Below, one piece after another: positions 1 through 7,700 of a DNA stretch of 10,829 nucleotides. This DNA comes from Anaerolineales bacterium (GTDB taxonomy: Bacteria > Chloroflexota > Anaerolineae > Epilineales > JAANWY01): NCBI GenBank assembly GCA_018263655.1, contig JAANWY010000020.1, forward strand, positions 17,502 through 28,330. Reading direction: 5' to 3'. Position numbers and translations under genes: made by a program. The notes beneath the pieces are model-generated. The model ran no database searches, was not told the DNA's origin, and saw only the letters and a program-made list of their open reading frames with translations. The number at the start of each line of letters is the position of its first letter. The first letter of the stretch is position 1.

Positions 1-620
1 GCGCAATCTTGCCGAAGCGAAGACAGGCCAACGTCCATCGTTACTAAAGGCCCGTCGGCCTCCTTCTCGTAGGCCGGAAATACACGTTTGAGACGCTTTG
101 AGGGCGCTGTTTGCTCGCCCTCGTCGATCTCCTCCGGAGTCGCGAATTCTTGCTGGATTCTACGTAACTGGCCGAGCTGTTGGTCATTTCCCAAGAGCCA
201 TTCTGTCGTCTTCTCTACGTCAACGAAGAGCAGAGCCTCGAACTCGTGAAGTTGCAGATAGGGCCGAAAGCGTCGACTCGCGATATCCTCACGTAGATGT
301 CTTTCCAGGTGCTGCACGCGTTGCAGACTACTGCCTGGTGGCAGGTTGGCGTGACCGGGAAAGCTATGGGGCAACTTGTAGAAATCGTACATCGTCGTAA
401 CGGCAACGACGTTCGTATCTCCAAGTAAACCCTGTAGCTCTCGCTTTATTTTGGGATAGGGAAGATAGCCGCCTCGATCGGCGGACCGCCCTGGAACGCG
501 TCGGGTTTTAACCAAGATGGGTATGAGAAACAGGTTCAGTTCGATGAAGTACGGTTGTAATACCTCGGTAACAAAGGTTTCTTCTGTTTGCCCTTCTACC
601 GAAATAAACACCCTTTTCAT
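1..620 (-). CDS. DUF4276 family protein (3' end cut by the window edge)
   Basis: This frame is open from an ATG at 620-618 to the window edge and gives 206 residues without a stop. Family hallmarks are visible in order: VEGQTEETFV (residues 8-17), MYDFYKLP with nearby FPG (77-89), YLQLHEFEALLF (121-132), TAPSKRL (171-177), and the start of the closing DVGLSSLR..C block (196-206). Only the last few tens of residues should be missing. DUF4276 proteins are commonly encoded beside AAA_21-type ATPases. The family is thought to have a TOPRIM-like fold, with E9 and the D79/E126/E128 region as candidate acidic residues; that assignment is inference from family knowledge. The start overlaps the ATPase stop as ATGA, and GGGAGG (635-630) lies 9 nt upstream inside the ATPase gene, so the two are probably translationally coupled. 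The enzymatic activity is unknown; a nuclease-like effector is possible. Confidence 0.87.
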   Translation of the reverse strand, partial: MKRVFISVEGQTEETFVTEVLQPYFIELNLFLIPILVKTRRVPGRSADRGGYLPYPKIKRELQGLLGDTNVVAVTTMYDFYKLPHSFPGHANLPPGSSLQRVQHLERHLREDIASRRFRPYLQLHEFEALLFVDVEKTTEWLLGNDQQLGQLRRIQQEFATPEEIDEGEQTAPSKRLKRVFPAYEKEADGPLVTMDVGLSSLRQDC

Positions 621-1717
621 CGCGGGCGGCCTCCCAGCAGGTTTTTCTCCCAGATGTCACCCATCCCATATTCGTCGATCCACCTTTCGAGCTCTTCGGG
701 GTCCTGGCGTTCGAATGTAGAACGCCCCTCAACCCGATCAACAACGATGATGTCCTTGGGATCAAATTGATTGACTAAGGTGACAGACTGGGTGGAGACA
801 ATGACCTGGGTGCGAGTTGACGCGCTGCGTAACAGGGCGGCCAACAGGGTGATAGCGTAGGGATGTAGTCCCAATTCTGGCTCGTCGATCAAGATCGTCT
901 CGGGCGGTTTCGGCATAAGCAGCAATGTGGCCATGCAGATGAACCGCAAGGTGCCATCGGAGAGGGCATGGGCGTTGAAGTACATGTCGGAGCCCTTTTC
1001 CCTCCATTCTAGCCGGATTCTGTCGGGATTCAGTCGGCTGGGTTCGAGATCGAAATCGTCAAAGAAAGGCGCGATCAAACGAACCGTCGCGATGATCTTC
1101 TTGTAGTGGGCGGGGTGTTGTTCTTGCAACAGGTAAAGGAAAGCGGCCAGATTGGACGCATCGTGGCGGAGGTCCGCATTATCATTGATGTCACCCAGGG
1201 CTTTCATGCGAGCTGAGGCGCTGGTGTCGTGAAAATGATAAACGCGCCAACTGCGCATCGAGCGGAGTACGTGTGCGACGACAGTTGTGTGAGACTGTCT
1301 CTCCACCTCGTCTGGGAGATTGCTCTCCCTGTGTCCTTGCCCCAACAATTCGTCATATAGTTTGTCTGGATATTGTTCTTTGTCGTGGAACCAACAACGC
1401 TCATTTGCGAAGACCAAGCTGTCGTCTGCCGTGGGTGCGAGAACGCACTCGTACCCGTTTCGACCGAAGTTCAGCTCAATCTGGATCTCGTCTGTGGTCT
1501 TCTGGCCGAAGTGAAGCAATGTGTTGGCCCCGCCGGCCTTTCCTACGTGCACCTGTAGGTTCTGCTTGACGATGTCGTTTACCAGCTCGAAGACTGAAAT
1601 CAGATTGCTTTTTCCCGCGCCGTTGGGCCCGATCAGGACGTTTAGAGAAGCAAACTTCAAATCTAGATTGCGAATGGATTTGTAGCCTGCGATACGGATA
1701 CGGTCTAGGGCGCTCAT
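617..1717 (-). CDS. AAA_21/ABC-type ATPase, partner of the DUF4276 protein
   Basis: This is a 366-residue, single-domain, SMC/ABC-like ATPase of the AAA_21 (COG4637-like) type. Visible motifs are the N-terminal IRIAGYKSIRNLDL strand typical of the family, Walker A GPNGAGKSN (30-38), the ABC-signature-like LSDGT (252-256), Walker B ILIDEPELGLHP (275-286, D278 and E279) and the STQS switch segment (308-311). All catalytic motifs look intact and the length is normal. No nuclease domain is fused to it. The separately encoded DUF4276 protein follows with a 4-bp ATGA overlap, which argues for one functional unit. The start is supported by GGAG (1729-1726) 8 nt upstream of the ATG. GC is visibly lower here than in the STAND and methyltransferase genes, suggesting separate acquisition. 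A defence or toxin-like role by analogy to OLD and PARIS pairs is inference; the ATPase fold is firm. Confidence 0.9.
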   Translation of the reverse strand: MSALDRIRIAGYKSIRNLDLKFASLNVLIGPNGAGKSNLISVFELVNDIVKQNLQVHVGKAGGANTLLHFGQKTTDEIQIELNFGRNGYECVLAPTADDSLVFANERCWFHDKEQYPDKLYDELLGQGHRESNLPDEVERQSHTTVVAHVLRSMRSWRVYHFHDTSASARMKALGDINDNADLRHDASNLAAFLYLLQEQHPAHYKKIIATVRLIAPFFDDFDLEPSRLNPDRIRLEWREKGSDMYFNAHALSDGTLRFICMATLLLMPKPPETILIDEPELGLHPYAITLLAALLRSASTRTQVIVSTQSVTLVNQFDPKDIIVVDRVEGRSTFERQDPEELERWIDEYGMGDIWEKNLLGGRPR

Positions 1718-1773
1718 TCTTTGATCTCCATGATTACGTCCTCACCTCTTCTGCTGTGACTTGTCTCATCTCA

Positions 1774-1779
1774 ATTATA
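1774..1779 (-). promoter_or_regulatory. Possible -10 element for the ATPase-DUF4276 operon
   Basis: On the minus strand an AT-rich patch contains a perfect TATAAT, about 57 nt upstream of the ATPase start codon. It is the only such patch in the gap 1718-1810. No convincing TTGACA-like hexamer is found at 16-18 nt spacing, so this is a weak prediction. Confidence 0.3.
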
Positions 1780-1810
1780 TATGCAACCGTCACTTGATGG
1801 TAGCTTGGGC

Positions 1811-1991
1811 CGCTAGAACCAGTGATTCGAGATTTGACGGTCAGCATGCCGAGTAGCCGCCGCAGAAGGCGTATCGAGGTGTGCTGGCCGACCAAGAATC
1901 ACACTTCGATACGGCTGACGCCTACTCAGCATGAATCTTGGGCGGCCAGCACGCGAATCCGCGTCAAATCTCGAGTTGCTGCGCTAGAACC
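1811..1991. repeat. MITE-like structured element flanked by 10-bp direct repeats
   Basis: The sequence CGCTAGAACC occurs at 1811-1820 and again at 1982-1991, flanking a 161-bp segment. Near the ends of that segment is a perfect 13-bp inverted repeat, TCGAGATTTGACG at 1827-1839 and its complement at 1962-1974. Inside are a 20-bp hairpin with 18 matching positions (1881-1900 against 1933-1952) and a shorter pair (1870-1876 against 1907-1913). There is no convincing gene. Terminal inverted repeats, an internal fold and a flanking duplication fit a miniature inverted-repeat transposable element. The outermost bases of the arms do not match well, so the exact ends and the target-duplication reading are inference. 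The remaining part of this gap, 1718-1810, holds only the possible promoter and leader of the ATPase gene. Confidence 0.5.
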
Positions 1992-2017
1992 GCGGGCCAA
2001 TCGTACAGAACTCGGAC

Positions 2018-2075
2018 ACGGCGATTTCTTCCTCTGTGAGGCCGTAGAGGCGGTAGACGATTTGGTCGATGAGGT
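2018..2075 (-). pseudogene. Remnant copy of the methyltransferase gene 3' end (58-bp direct repeat, copy 1)
   Basis: These 58 bases match 4798-4855 at 57 positions, the only difference being C2032 against T4812. Read on the minus strand they encode LIDQIVYRLYGLTEEEIAV, the C-terminal tail of the large methyltransferase, and the single difference is a synonymous Glu codon change. Beyond the repeat the frame runs into unrelated residues and stops at 1984; upstream only a few loosely similar codons remain. It cannot be a functional gene. It is either debris of a second Eco57I-type gene or a duplicated junction made when the STAND cassette arrived. Confidence 0.8.
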
Positions 2076-2160
2076 CGTTCGTCCCAACCGCTCTGGCCGG
2101 TCTCCCGACCGCGCCAGCGCCCCCAGCCGGCCAGTGCAAGCGCCGACAGCAACTGCCCAG

Positions 2161-2205
2161 CAACCAGGGTTGCCGCAACCAGGGTTGCCGCAACCAAGGT
2201 TGCCA
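2161..2205. repeat. 15-bp tandem repeat, three units
   Basis: Three head-to-tail copies of CAACCAGGGTTGCCG occupy 2161-2175, 2176-2190 and 2191-2205; the first two are identical and the third differs at two positions. Each unit contains an internal near-palindrome, CAACC..GGTTG. The array begins about 30 bp beyond the STAND gene stop. In the frame that continues past that stop it would encode a repeated five-residue Asn-Pro-Gly-Cys-Gly unit. Repeat length and the lack of spacers exclude a CRISPR array. Confidence 0.85.
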
Positions 2206-2234
2206 CCCTCCAACTCCGCCAAGAAGGCCTCATG

Positions 2235-4475
2235 CTACGCCAGTGAATAGCCCGATGCACAGCATGGCAGCTCATACCTCTTCAAGATCTCCACCGACCG
2301 CGCCACAAGCTCGGCAGCCTCCCCAGTGCGCTCCAACGAGCTGTGAAGCACCACCGCCAGGTTGAACAGCCGCGCTGCCTCTCCGGCCACAGCGCCAACC
2401 TCTCGCGTAATCTGAATCGCCTGCTGCAGCATCTCCACTGTGCGCTTCGGCTCTCCCCGTTGCCAGTAGATGTAGCCGATGTTGTTGAGGGTGGCGGCCT
2501 CGCCGGCGCGATCCCCCACCTGGCGGCGGATGGGCAGGGCCTGGTTGTAGTAGTCCAGCGCCTGCTGCTTCTCGCCCAGGGCGGTATACACCCGTCCGAT
2601 GTTGTTGAGGGTGGTGGCTTCGCCGGCGCGATCACTCACCTGGTGCCAGATGGGCAGGGCCTGGTTGTAGAAGTCCAGCGCCTTTTGCTTCTCCCCCAGG
2701 GCGTCATACACCCTGGCTAGGTTGTTCAGCAAGGCCCCCCGCTCCTTCTCCGCCACCGCCTCGGCCGGCAGCGCCAACAGTGCCGAGACCCACCCGATGT
2801 GCGCCTCGTGTCGCCCTCGCAGACTGAGGAACTCTTTCACGCCGTGGTAGAAGTCCAGCGCCCGCTCCGGGCCGGCCTCCCACGCCCACCCCCAGCCATG
2901 CACCACCTGCTCCCAGAACAGCTCGCCGGCCGGCCAGCTCTCCCCCGCCAACCACTGATAGTAGGCCGCGTGCGCCTCCATCGGCTCGGCCGGCTCCTCC
3001 GCCTGGCGCAGCAGGGTCAGCACGTATGCCCGCAGCAGGCTGTGCTGCCGGAACACCGGCTGCCCCACGGCCTCGGCCTCGGCCGGCAGCCGGTCCTCGG
3101 CGCGTACCAGGAGCCCGCGCCGCTGCAACGCCCGCGCCGCATCCTCGGCGGTCTCCAGGTCCTCGTCCCCCCACACCGCCGCCAGGGCCGGCAGGTCGAA
3201 GGGGGCGGCGGCGAAGGCGCCCAGGGCGCGGAAGCGGCGCTGCAGGTCGTCGTCCAAGCCGGCGTAGCTGAGGGCCAGGCAGGCCTCCACGCTGGCCTGG
3301 CGGGTCTCCCGCCCTTCCAGCTTCAGGATGTCGAGGGAGGGCTTCTGCTTCAGCCGCTCGGCCAACCAGGGCAGGTCGGCCGGCCCGTTGTCGCACAAGC
3401 GCGCCCCCAGGTCCAGCGCCAGCGGCAGCCCCTCCACCAGGTCCACCACCTCGCGCGCCGCCGGCTCGTATTCCCCCAGCTCGCCCAGGATATTGGCCAC
3501 CAGCTCCACGGCCTCCTCCTGGGGCAGCACATCCAGCCGCTCCACAAAGCTGCCCAGCGCACGGCACAAAGCCAGATCGCGGCTCGTGATGAGGACGGCG
3601 CGGTCCGGGGGCACCACCTCTTGCAGCAGCCGGCGGCCCACGTCCACCTCCCACACGTCGTCGAGGACGACGAGGAGCCGGCCGCGTTGGGCGAGGGTGG
3701 CCTGCACGGTGGCGGCGCGGCGCTCGGGGCGGGGCTCGTCTTTGAGGTCGAGGCCCAGGTCCAGGGCGACGCTGTCCACGACGTCGGACAGGCGCGCTTG
3801 CCAGCCGACGTCGATCCACAGGACGCCGGCGGGGAACTGCTCTTGCAGGTCGCGGCCGAGTCTCTGGGCCAGGGTGGTTTTGCCGATGCCGCCCATGCCC
3901 TGGACGGCAGCGCTGATGGCGACGTCTTCGCCCTGGGCGAGTTTCTGGGCGAGTTCGTCCAACTGCTGAGTGCGGCCGGCGAAGGTGTCGGGTGGGGGTG
4001 GGGCGTGGAGAGAGCGGGGCTTTTCCGGTTCGGAGAAGATCTGCGCCCTGTCGATCCGCACCTGGTCGCCGTGGATAACTTGATCGCGGCTGATGAAGTC
4101 GCCGCCGCCGGTGTCGATGCTGCCACCCACGTGGGCACCGCCGCCGGTATCAGTTTGGGTGACGGTTTGCTTGTCGCCGCGCACTTCGTCGCCGTGGACG
4201 TGTTTGTCGCGTCCGACGGCGTCACCCTCAATGTCTACTTCGTCGGCTGCGATGTCCACGCCGCCTTGGCGGCCGGCGGGGGTGGGTTCGTTTTCGCCGA
4301 AGAGGCCGATGATGTCGGCGACGAAGCCGACGGCGCCCAGGACGGCGGCTACGGCGACGAAGATGAGGATGGCCGTCTGGTAGGATAGTTGGGGCATGAT
4401 GACCAGGGTGAAGATGGTGGCCACGAGGGCCAGGGCCAGGATGGTGCCGGCGAGGGTTTTGCGGCTTGGGTTCAT
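2235..4475 (-). CDS. Membrane-anchored NB-ARC/TPR STAND protein, probably clipped at its C-terminus
   Basis: This 746-residue protein has a clear modular order. Two predicted membrane helices lie at about 8-27 and 34-59. A low-complexity stretch rich in Gly-Asp and Asp-x-Val repeats (about 71-146) follows, perhaps a beta-solenoid-like stem. An NB-ARC NTPase carries Walker A GMGGIGKTT (193-201), Walker B LLVVLDDV (267-274), the ITSRD sensor (296-300), GLPLAL (349-354) and a histidine in the MHD-like position (FRQHSLLRAY, 475-484). Kinesin-light-chain-type TPRs of 40 residues run from about 580 to 735. STAND ATPases use TPRs to sense a trigger and an attached domain as effector. No enzymatic effector is visible, so the membrane segment is the candidate effector or anchor; that is inference. 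The start is supported only by a distant AGGA about 10 nt upstream. The stop looks premature (see findings). The gene begins 300 bp after the methyltransferase stop. Confidence 0.88.
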   Translation of the reverse strand: MNPSRKTLAGTILALALVATIFTLVIMPQLSYQTAILIFVAVAAVLGAVGFVADIIGLFGENEPTPAGRQGGVDIAADEVDIEGDAVGRDKHVHGDEVRGDKQTVTQTDTGGGAHVGGSIDTGGGDFISRDQVIHGDQVRIDRAQIFSEPEKPRSLHAPPPPDTFAGRTQQLDELAQKLAQGEDVAISAAVQGMGGIGKTTLAQRLGRDLQEQFPAGVLWIDVGWQARLSDVVDSVALDLGLDLKDEPRPERRAATVQATLAQRGRLLVVLDDVWEVDVGRRLLQEVVPPDRAVLITSRDLALCRALGSFVERLDVLPQEEAVELVANILGELGEYEPAAREVVDLVEGLPLALDLGARLCDNGPADLPWLAERLKQKPSLDILKLEGRETRQASVEACLALSYAGLDDDLQRRFRALGAFAAAPFDLPALAAVWGDEDLETAEDAARALQRRGLLVRAEDRLPAEAEAVGQPVFRQHSLLRAYVLTLLRQAEEPAEPMEAHAAYYQWLAGESWPAGELFWEQVVHGWGWAWEAGPERALDFYHGVKEFLSLRGRHEAHIGWVSALLALPAEAVAEKERGALLNNLARVYDALGEKQKALDFYNQALPIWHQVSDRAGEATTLNNIGRVYTALGEKQQALDYYNQALPIRRQVGDRAGEAATLNNIGYIYWQRGEPKRTVEMLQQAIQITREVGAVAGEAARLFNLAVVLHSSLERTGEAAELVARSVEILKRYELPCCASGYSLA
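2478..2717 (-). repeat. 120-bp near-identical repeats encoding TPR units
   Basis: Sequence beginning GATGTTGTTGAGG recurs at 2478 and 2598 with a diverged third register at 2718, giving an exact 120-bp period. Each unit encodes 40 residues of the ALGEKQ.ALD.YNQALPI type. The similarity at DNA level suggests recent unit duplication or gene conversion in the sensor part of the STAND protein. Confidence 0.85.
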
Positions 4476-4775
4476 GTCAGGTTGTTCCTAGGTGTTTGTG
4501 GGCTGGATGGGTGGCTGGGAGCCTGGCAGGCCCGCCGCGAGTTCCAGGCGGCCAAACAGCCGCCGCCTTCCACTCACGGCTACGGTTTCCGCACTCCCGA
4601 TGGGAGTTCAACCGTTTGAGCTCGCAGAGCGGCGAAATTCGTAGCCCGGAGTGGAGCGCTGTTTGCGGAACTCCGGGCGGCCTGCTATGGCGAGTTTGCG
4701 CCACAAGAGCGCGGGACGCCCGTCGGCACGACGGACGTCGTCCCTGGCGAGCGGGGGGTGGGTCGTTGCGCTGGA
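4476..4775. other. Gene-free gap between the methyltransferase stop and the STAND start, with hairpins
   Basis: No credible gene is seen in these 300 bases. There are three dyads: ACTCCC/GGGAGT at 4593-4607, the REP-like hairpin at 4644-4678, and a compound hairpin at 4713-4744 (GGGAC/GTCCC enclosing CCGTC/GACGG). None is followed by a T-tract in the minus direction, so none is a textbook intrinsic terminator. They may protect or end the methyltransferase transcript. I see no strong promoter for the STAND gene. Confidence 0.5.
4640..4680. repeat. REP-like extragenic palindrome
   Basis: GCCCGGAGT at 4644-4652 pairs perfectly with ACTCCGGGC at 4670-4678 around a 17-nt loop. The context GTAGCCCGGA..GAGCGC...GCGGAA.TCCGGG resembles the widespread bacterial REP-type palindromes that begin GTAGCCCGGAT. 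The resemblance is from memory; the palindrome itself is directly visible. Confidence 0.6.
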
Positions 4776-7700
4776 TCATGGGCGCTCACCTTCCACGACG
4801 GCGATTTCTTCTTCTGTGAGGCCGTAGAGGCGGTAGACGATTTGGTCGATGAGGTTGTCGGTGGCGGCGATGCGTTGGGTTAGGGTTTTGTAGGCGGGGT
4901 GGTGCCGGCGGTAGACGTCGAGGAGGGGCGGGGTGACGCTGGTTTTGCCGGCCAGCATGCCGGCGAAGGCGGCGAAGCAGTCTGCGTCCCAGCCGAGGCT
5001 TTCGTCCAGGTGGCGGGTGGAGCGGCTCTCCGGGTCGACGTAGGGCCGGCAGGCGGGGTCCTTGGCCAGCGACTGTTCCCACTTGCCGTGCTCACTCAGA
5101 TCCTCGAAGATGCTCGGAGCCGTGACCTCCTCGAGGTCTTCCCAGAAGGCGTCGACGCGCTGTTGCTTCTGCTTGTGCATGGCCATCATTTGCTCGGCGA
5201 GGTGGGCCAGCAGGTCGTGGACGACGTCGCTTTTCTCTTCTGCGCCGGTGGCACCGGGCTGGAAGGCGAGGAATTCGCCGTCGTCATTCTTGGGCAGCAG
5301 CGCCTCGACCTCCGCCAGTAGGGTTTCGTGCTCGTCTTCTTCGCAGAGGCCGATCAGTTCGGCCGCGAAACGCTCGCGCTCGGCCTCCGGCGTGGAGAAG
5401 TGGATAAGACGAATCGGCAGTAGATTGAAGTGGCTAACTCTTAACTTTGGAAATAGCTCGTCCTTTTCGCTAAACTTCTCGCGGAACCAAAATACAAGAA
5501 GCTTAGACGCTAGGGCTGATAAAACATATAGAGTATTTACAGTCTGACTACTCTGCAGCGCAATATAGACACCTCTATCTACAACGAAACGCTCTTGGAG
5601 TAGTACCACATTGAAGCGAACTCCAAGTATTTCTCTCAGGAGCAGCCTTTTACCTCTAAAAAAACGAGGTTCCCTTGGTTCCGATAACCACGCTCCATAG
5701 CTGATCCAAGTTTTTTGATCCCAATTAACTTCATACCTCTGGATGTGTTTACCTTCTAGCAAAGGCACAAATGTATCATCTTTCTTGTGATCGGCATGAA
5801 AAACTCGATTGCGAATCTGCTGATCAGTATGCTTGGTATGATGATATGGACCGATCCCCCGAACTGTTTCATATAACTCAGACAGTGGTATTGAATGGCG
5901 TTCTACGGTGCGAATCAGACCCGCTGTGGAGCTCTCAGCATATAAAATATATCCTTCATCTGCTCTCATATTGCTTGGTTTGCTCTTCCGATCTACATTC
6001 ACTTGCCCTGTCTCTTCAAGATGGCCGCGTGCAAAATCAAGGTGGGAACCCCGATGCGACTTGCGCACTACAACAACCAAGTGCTCTGCCCCCACTTCAG
6101 GAAAGGCAGATCGAGGGGTGTGTAGTAGTGAAACCGGCTGATTCTCAACGAGCACAAGTCGTCGAATCTTAGGCGTACGGTAGTTTGCTATCCAGGAATC
6201 TGGCACAATCATTCCCAGACGACAATGGTTTTGAAGGAGGTACAAAGATCTCTCTAAAAATAGCGTATACAAATCAACTTGATACTCAGCTGTCCTTGTA
6301 GTGCTCTTAAAAAACCTAACCAGTTCTTCATTGCCAGGTTCGCGCCCTATATTAACCCAAGGCGGATTCCCCACTACCGCATCAAACCCACCCTCTTCCT
6401 TCCACCTCGCGCGCTCCAGGTCGATGAAGACCTCAGGGAACTCCAGGTCCCAGTGGAAGAAGCGCTTCTCCTCGTACAGCGCGCGGGTCCGCTCCACCAC
6501 CTGGCGGTAGGGCCGGCTCAGTTCCTCGGGATCGGCCTGCATGGCTTCGGCGCCGTAGAGGGCCAGGAACTCCACGGCCCGCTCCACGCCGAAGTGCTGG
6601 GCCACGTGGACGTCCAGGAGCTGCTTGAAGGGCTTGGCCTGTCGCTCGAAATCGTCGAAGAGGGTCCGGCTCTCGTGCACCTGCTCCACCGTCACGTCGG
6701 CGATGCCGGCCAGGGTCTGCATCAGGCTGGTGGCTTGCAGCAAGCCCACGAAGGGGCCGGTGAGGAACGTCGTCTGCCCGTCGGGCGTGGCGGCCCCCAT
6801 TTCTTCTTCTACGTCCTGGGCCATGGCGCCGATGAGGCTGTTGCCCAGGCGCAGGTGGTGGTTGAGGAAACTGAGGGGCGCGCCCAGGGTGAAGCAGTCG
6901 AGCCACAGGCTGACCTTGGCCAACTCCACCGCCATGGGGTTCAGGTCCACGCCGTAGATGCAGCGCTTGAGCACGTGGCGCTTGAGGAGCGTGACGTCGG
7001 TCAGGCGCGCCGGATCGACGGTGACCTGTTGGCGTTCCAGCTCCTCCAGAATCGAGCGGCGCATGCGCTGGAAGAAGACGCCCAGGAAGGGGAAGCCGTC
7101 GAGGAAGCGCACCAGCCGGTCGGTCACGTAGTCGACGGCCTCGACCAGGAAATGGCCGCTGCCCATGGCGGGATCCAGGATTTTGACGTCGAAGAGGTCG
7201 TAGAGGACGTCGCCGGCGATGTCGTGCAGAACGGCCGGCTCGTCGGGTGTGACGCCCTCGACTTCGCGCTTGCGCTTGATGCGGGTGTGGAAGCGGCGCT
7301 CGGCGTCCTGCAGGCGGGGGCGCAGCGCGTCCAGCTTCTCGTCCAGCACCGGCCCGACGGTGTGGCGCACGATGTACTTGACGATGTAGTCGGGCGTGTA
7401 GTAGGAGCCGGTGGCCTTGCGCTCGCGGCGGTCGTTCTCCAGGTAGACGGCGCCACGGGGGAAGGTGCGCTCGGCGGCGTTGGTGCCGCGCCCGTGGGTG
7501 AGGATCTTGCGCCCGTCGCGCACGGCTTCGGCGTAGGGCACCACCTCCTCGGTGCGCTTGCCCTCGACGACGGCCATCTTCTCGGCCGCCACGCGCACCT
7601 TGAACTCCAGCAGCCCCTCGTAGATGGAGCCGAGCTGGCGCACGCCCAGGCTCTTGTAGTCGATGAAGCCCAGGTCGAGGCGCTTGGGATCGATGTCGCG

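Noticed and set aside
2161..2205. CRISPR array
   Set aside because: The units are 15 bp, head to tail and without spacers; no cas gene is seen.
1822..2250. Plus-strand open frame across the MITE-like element and the remnant
   Set aside because: It spans inverted repeats, an antisense copy of the methyltransferase tail and the tandem array, so it is not a gene.
1964..2275. Minus-strand frame with a hydrophobic run that looks like a membrane helix
   Set aside because: The hydrophobic run comes from translating the 15-bp tandem repeat, and the rest is out of frame with the recognisable methyltransferase tail.
2799..4388. Long plus-strand open frame opposite the STAND gene (529 codons)
   Set aside because: It is a GC-rich antisense shadow. 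The minus-strand product has clear NB-ARC and TPR motifs, while this one has only biased composition.
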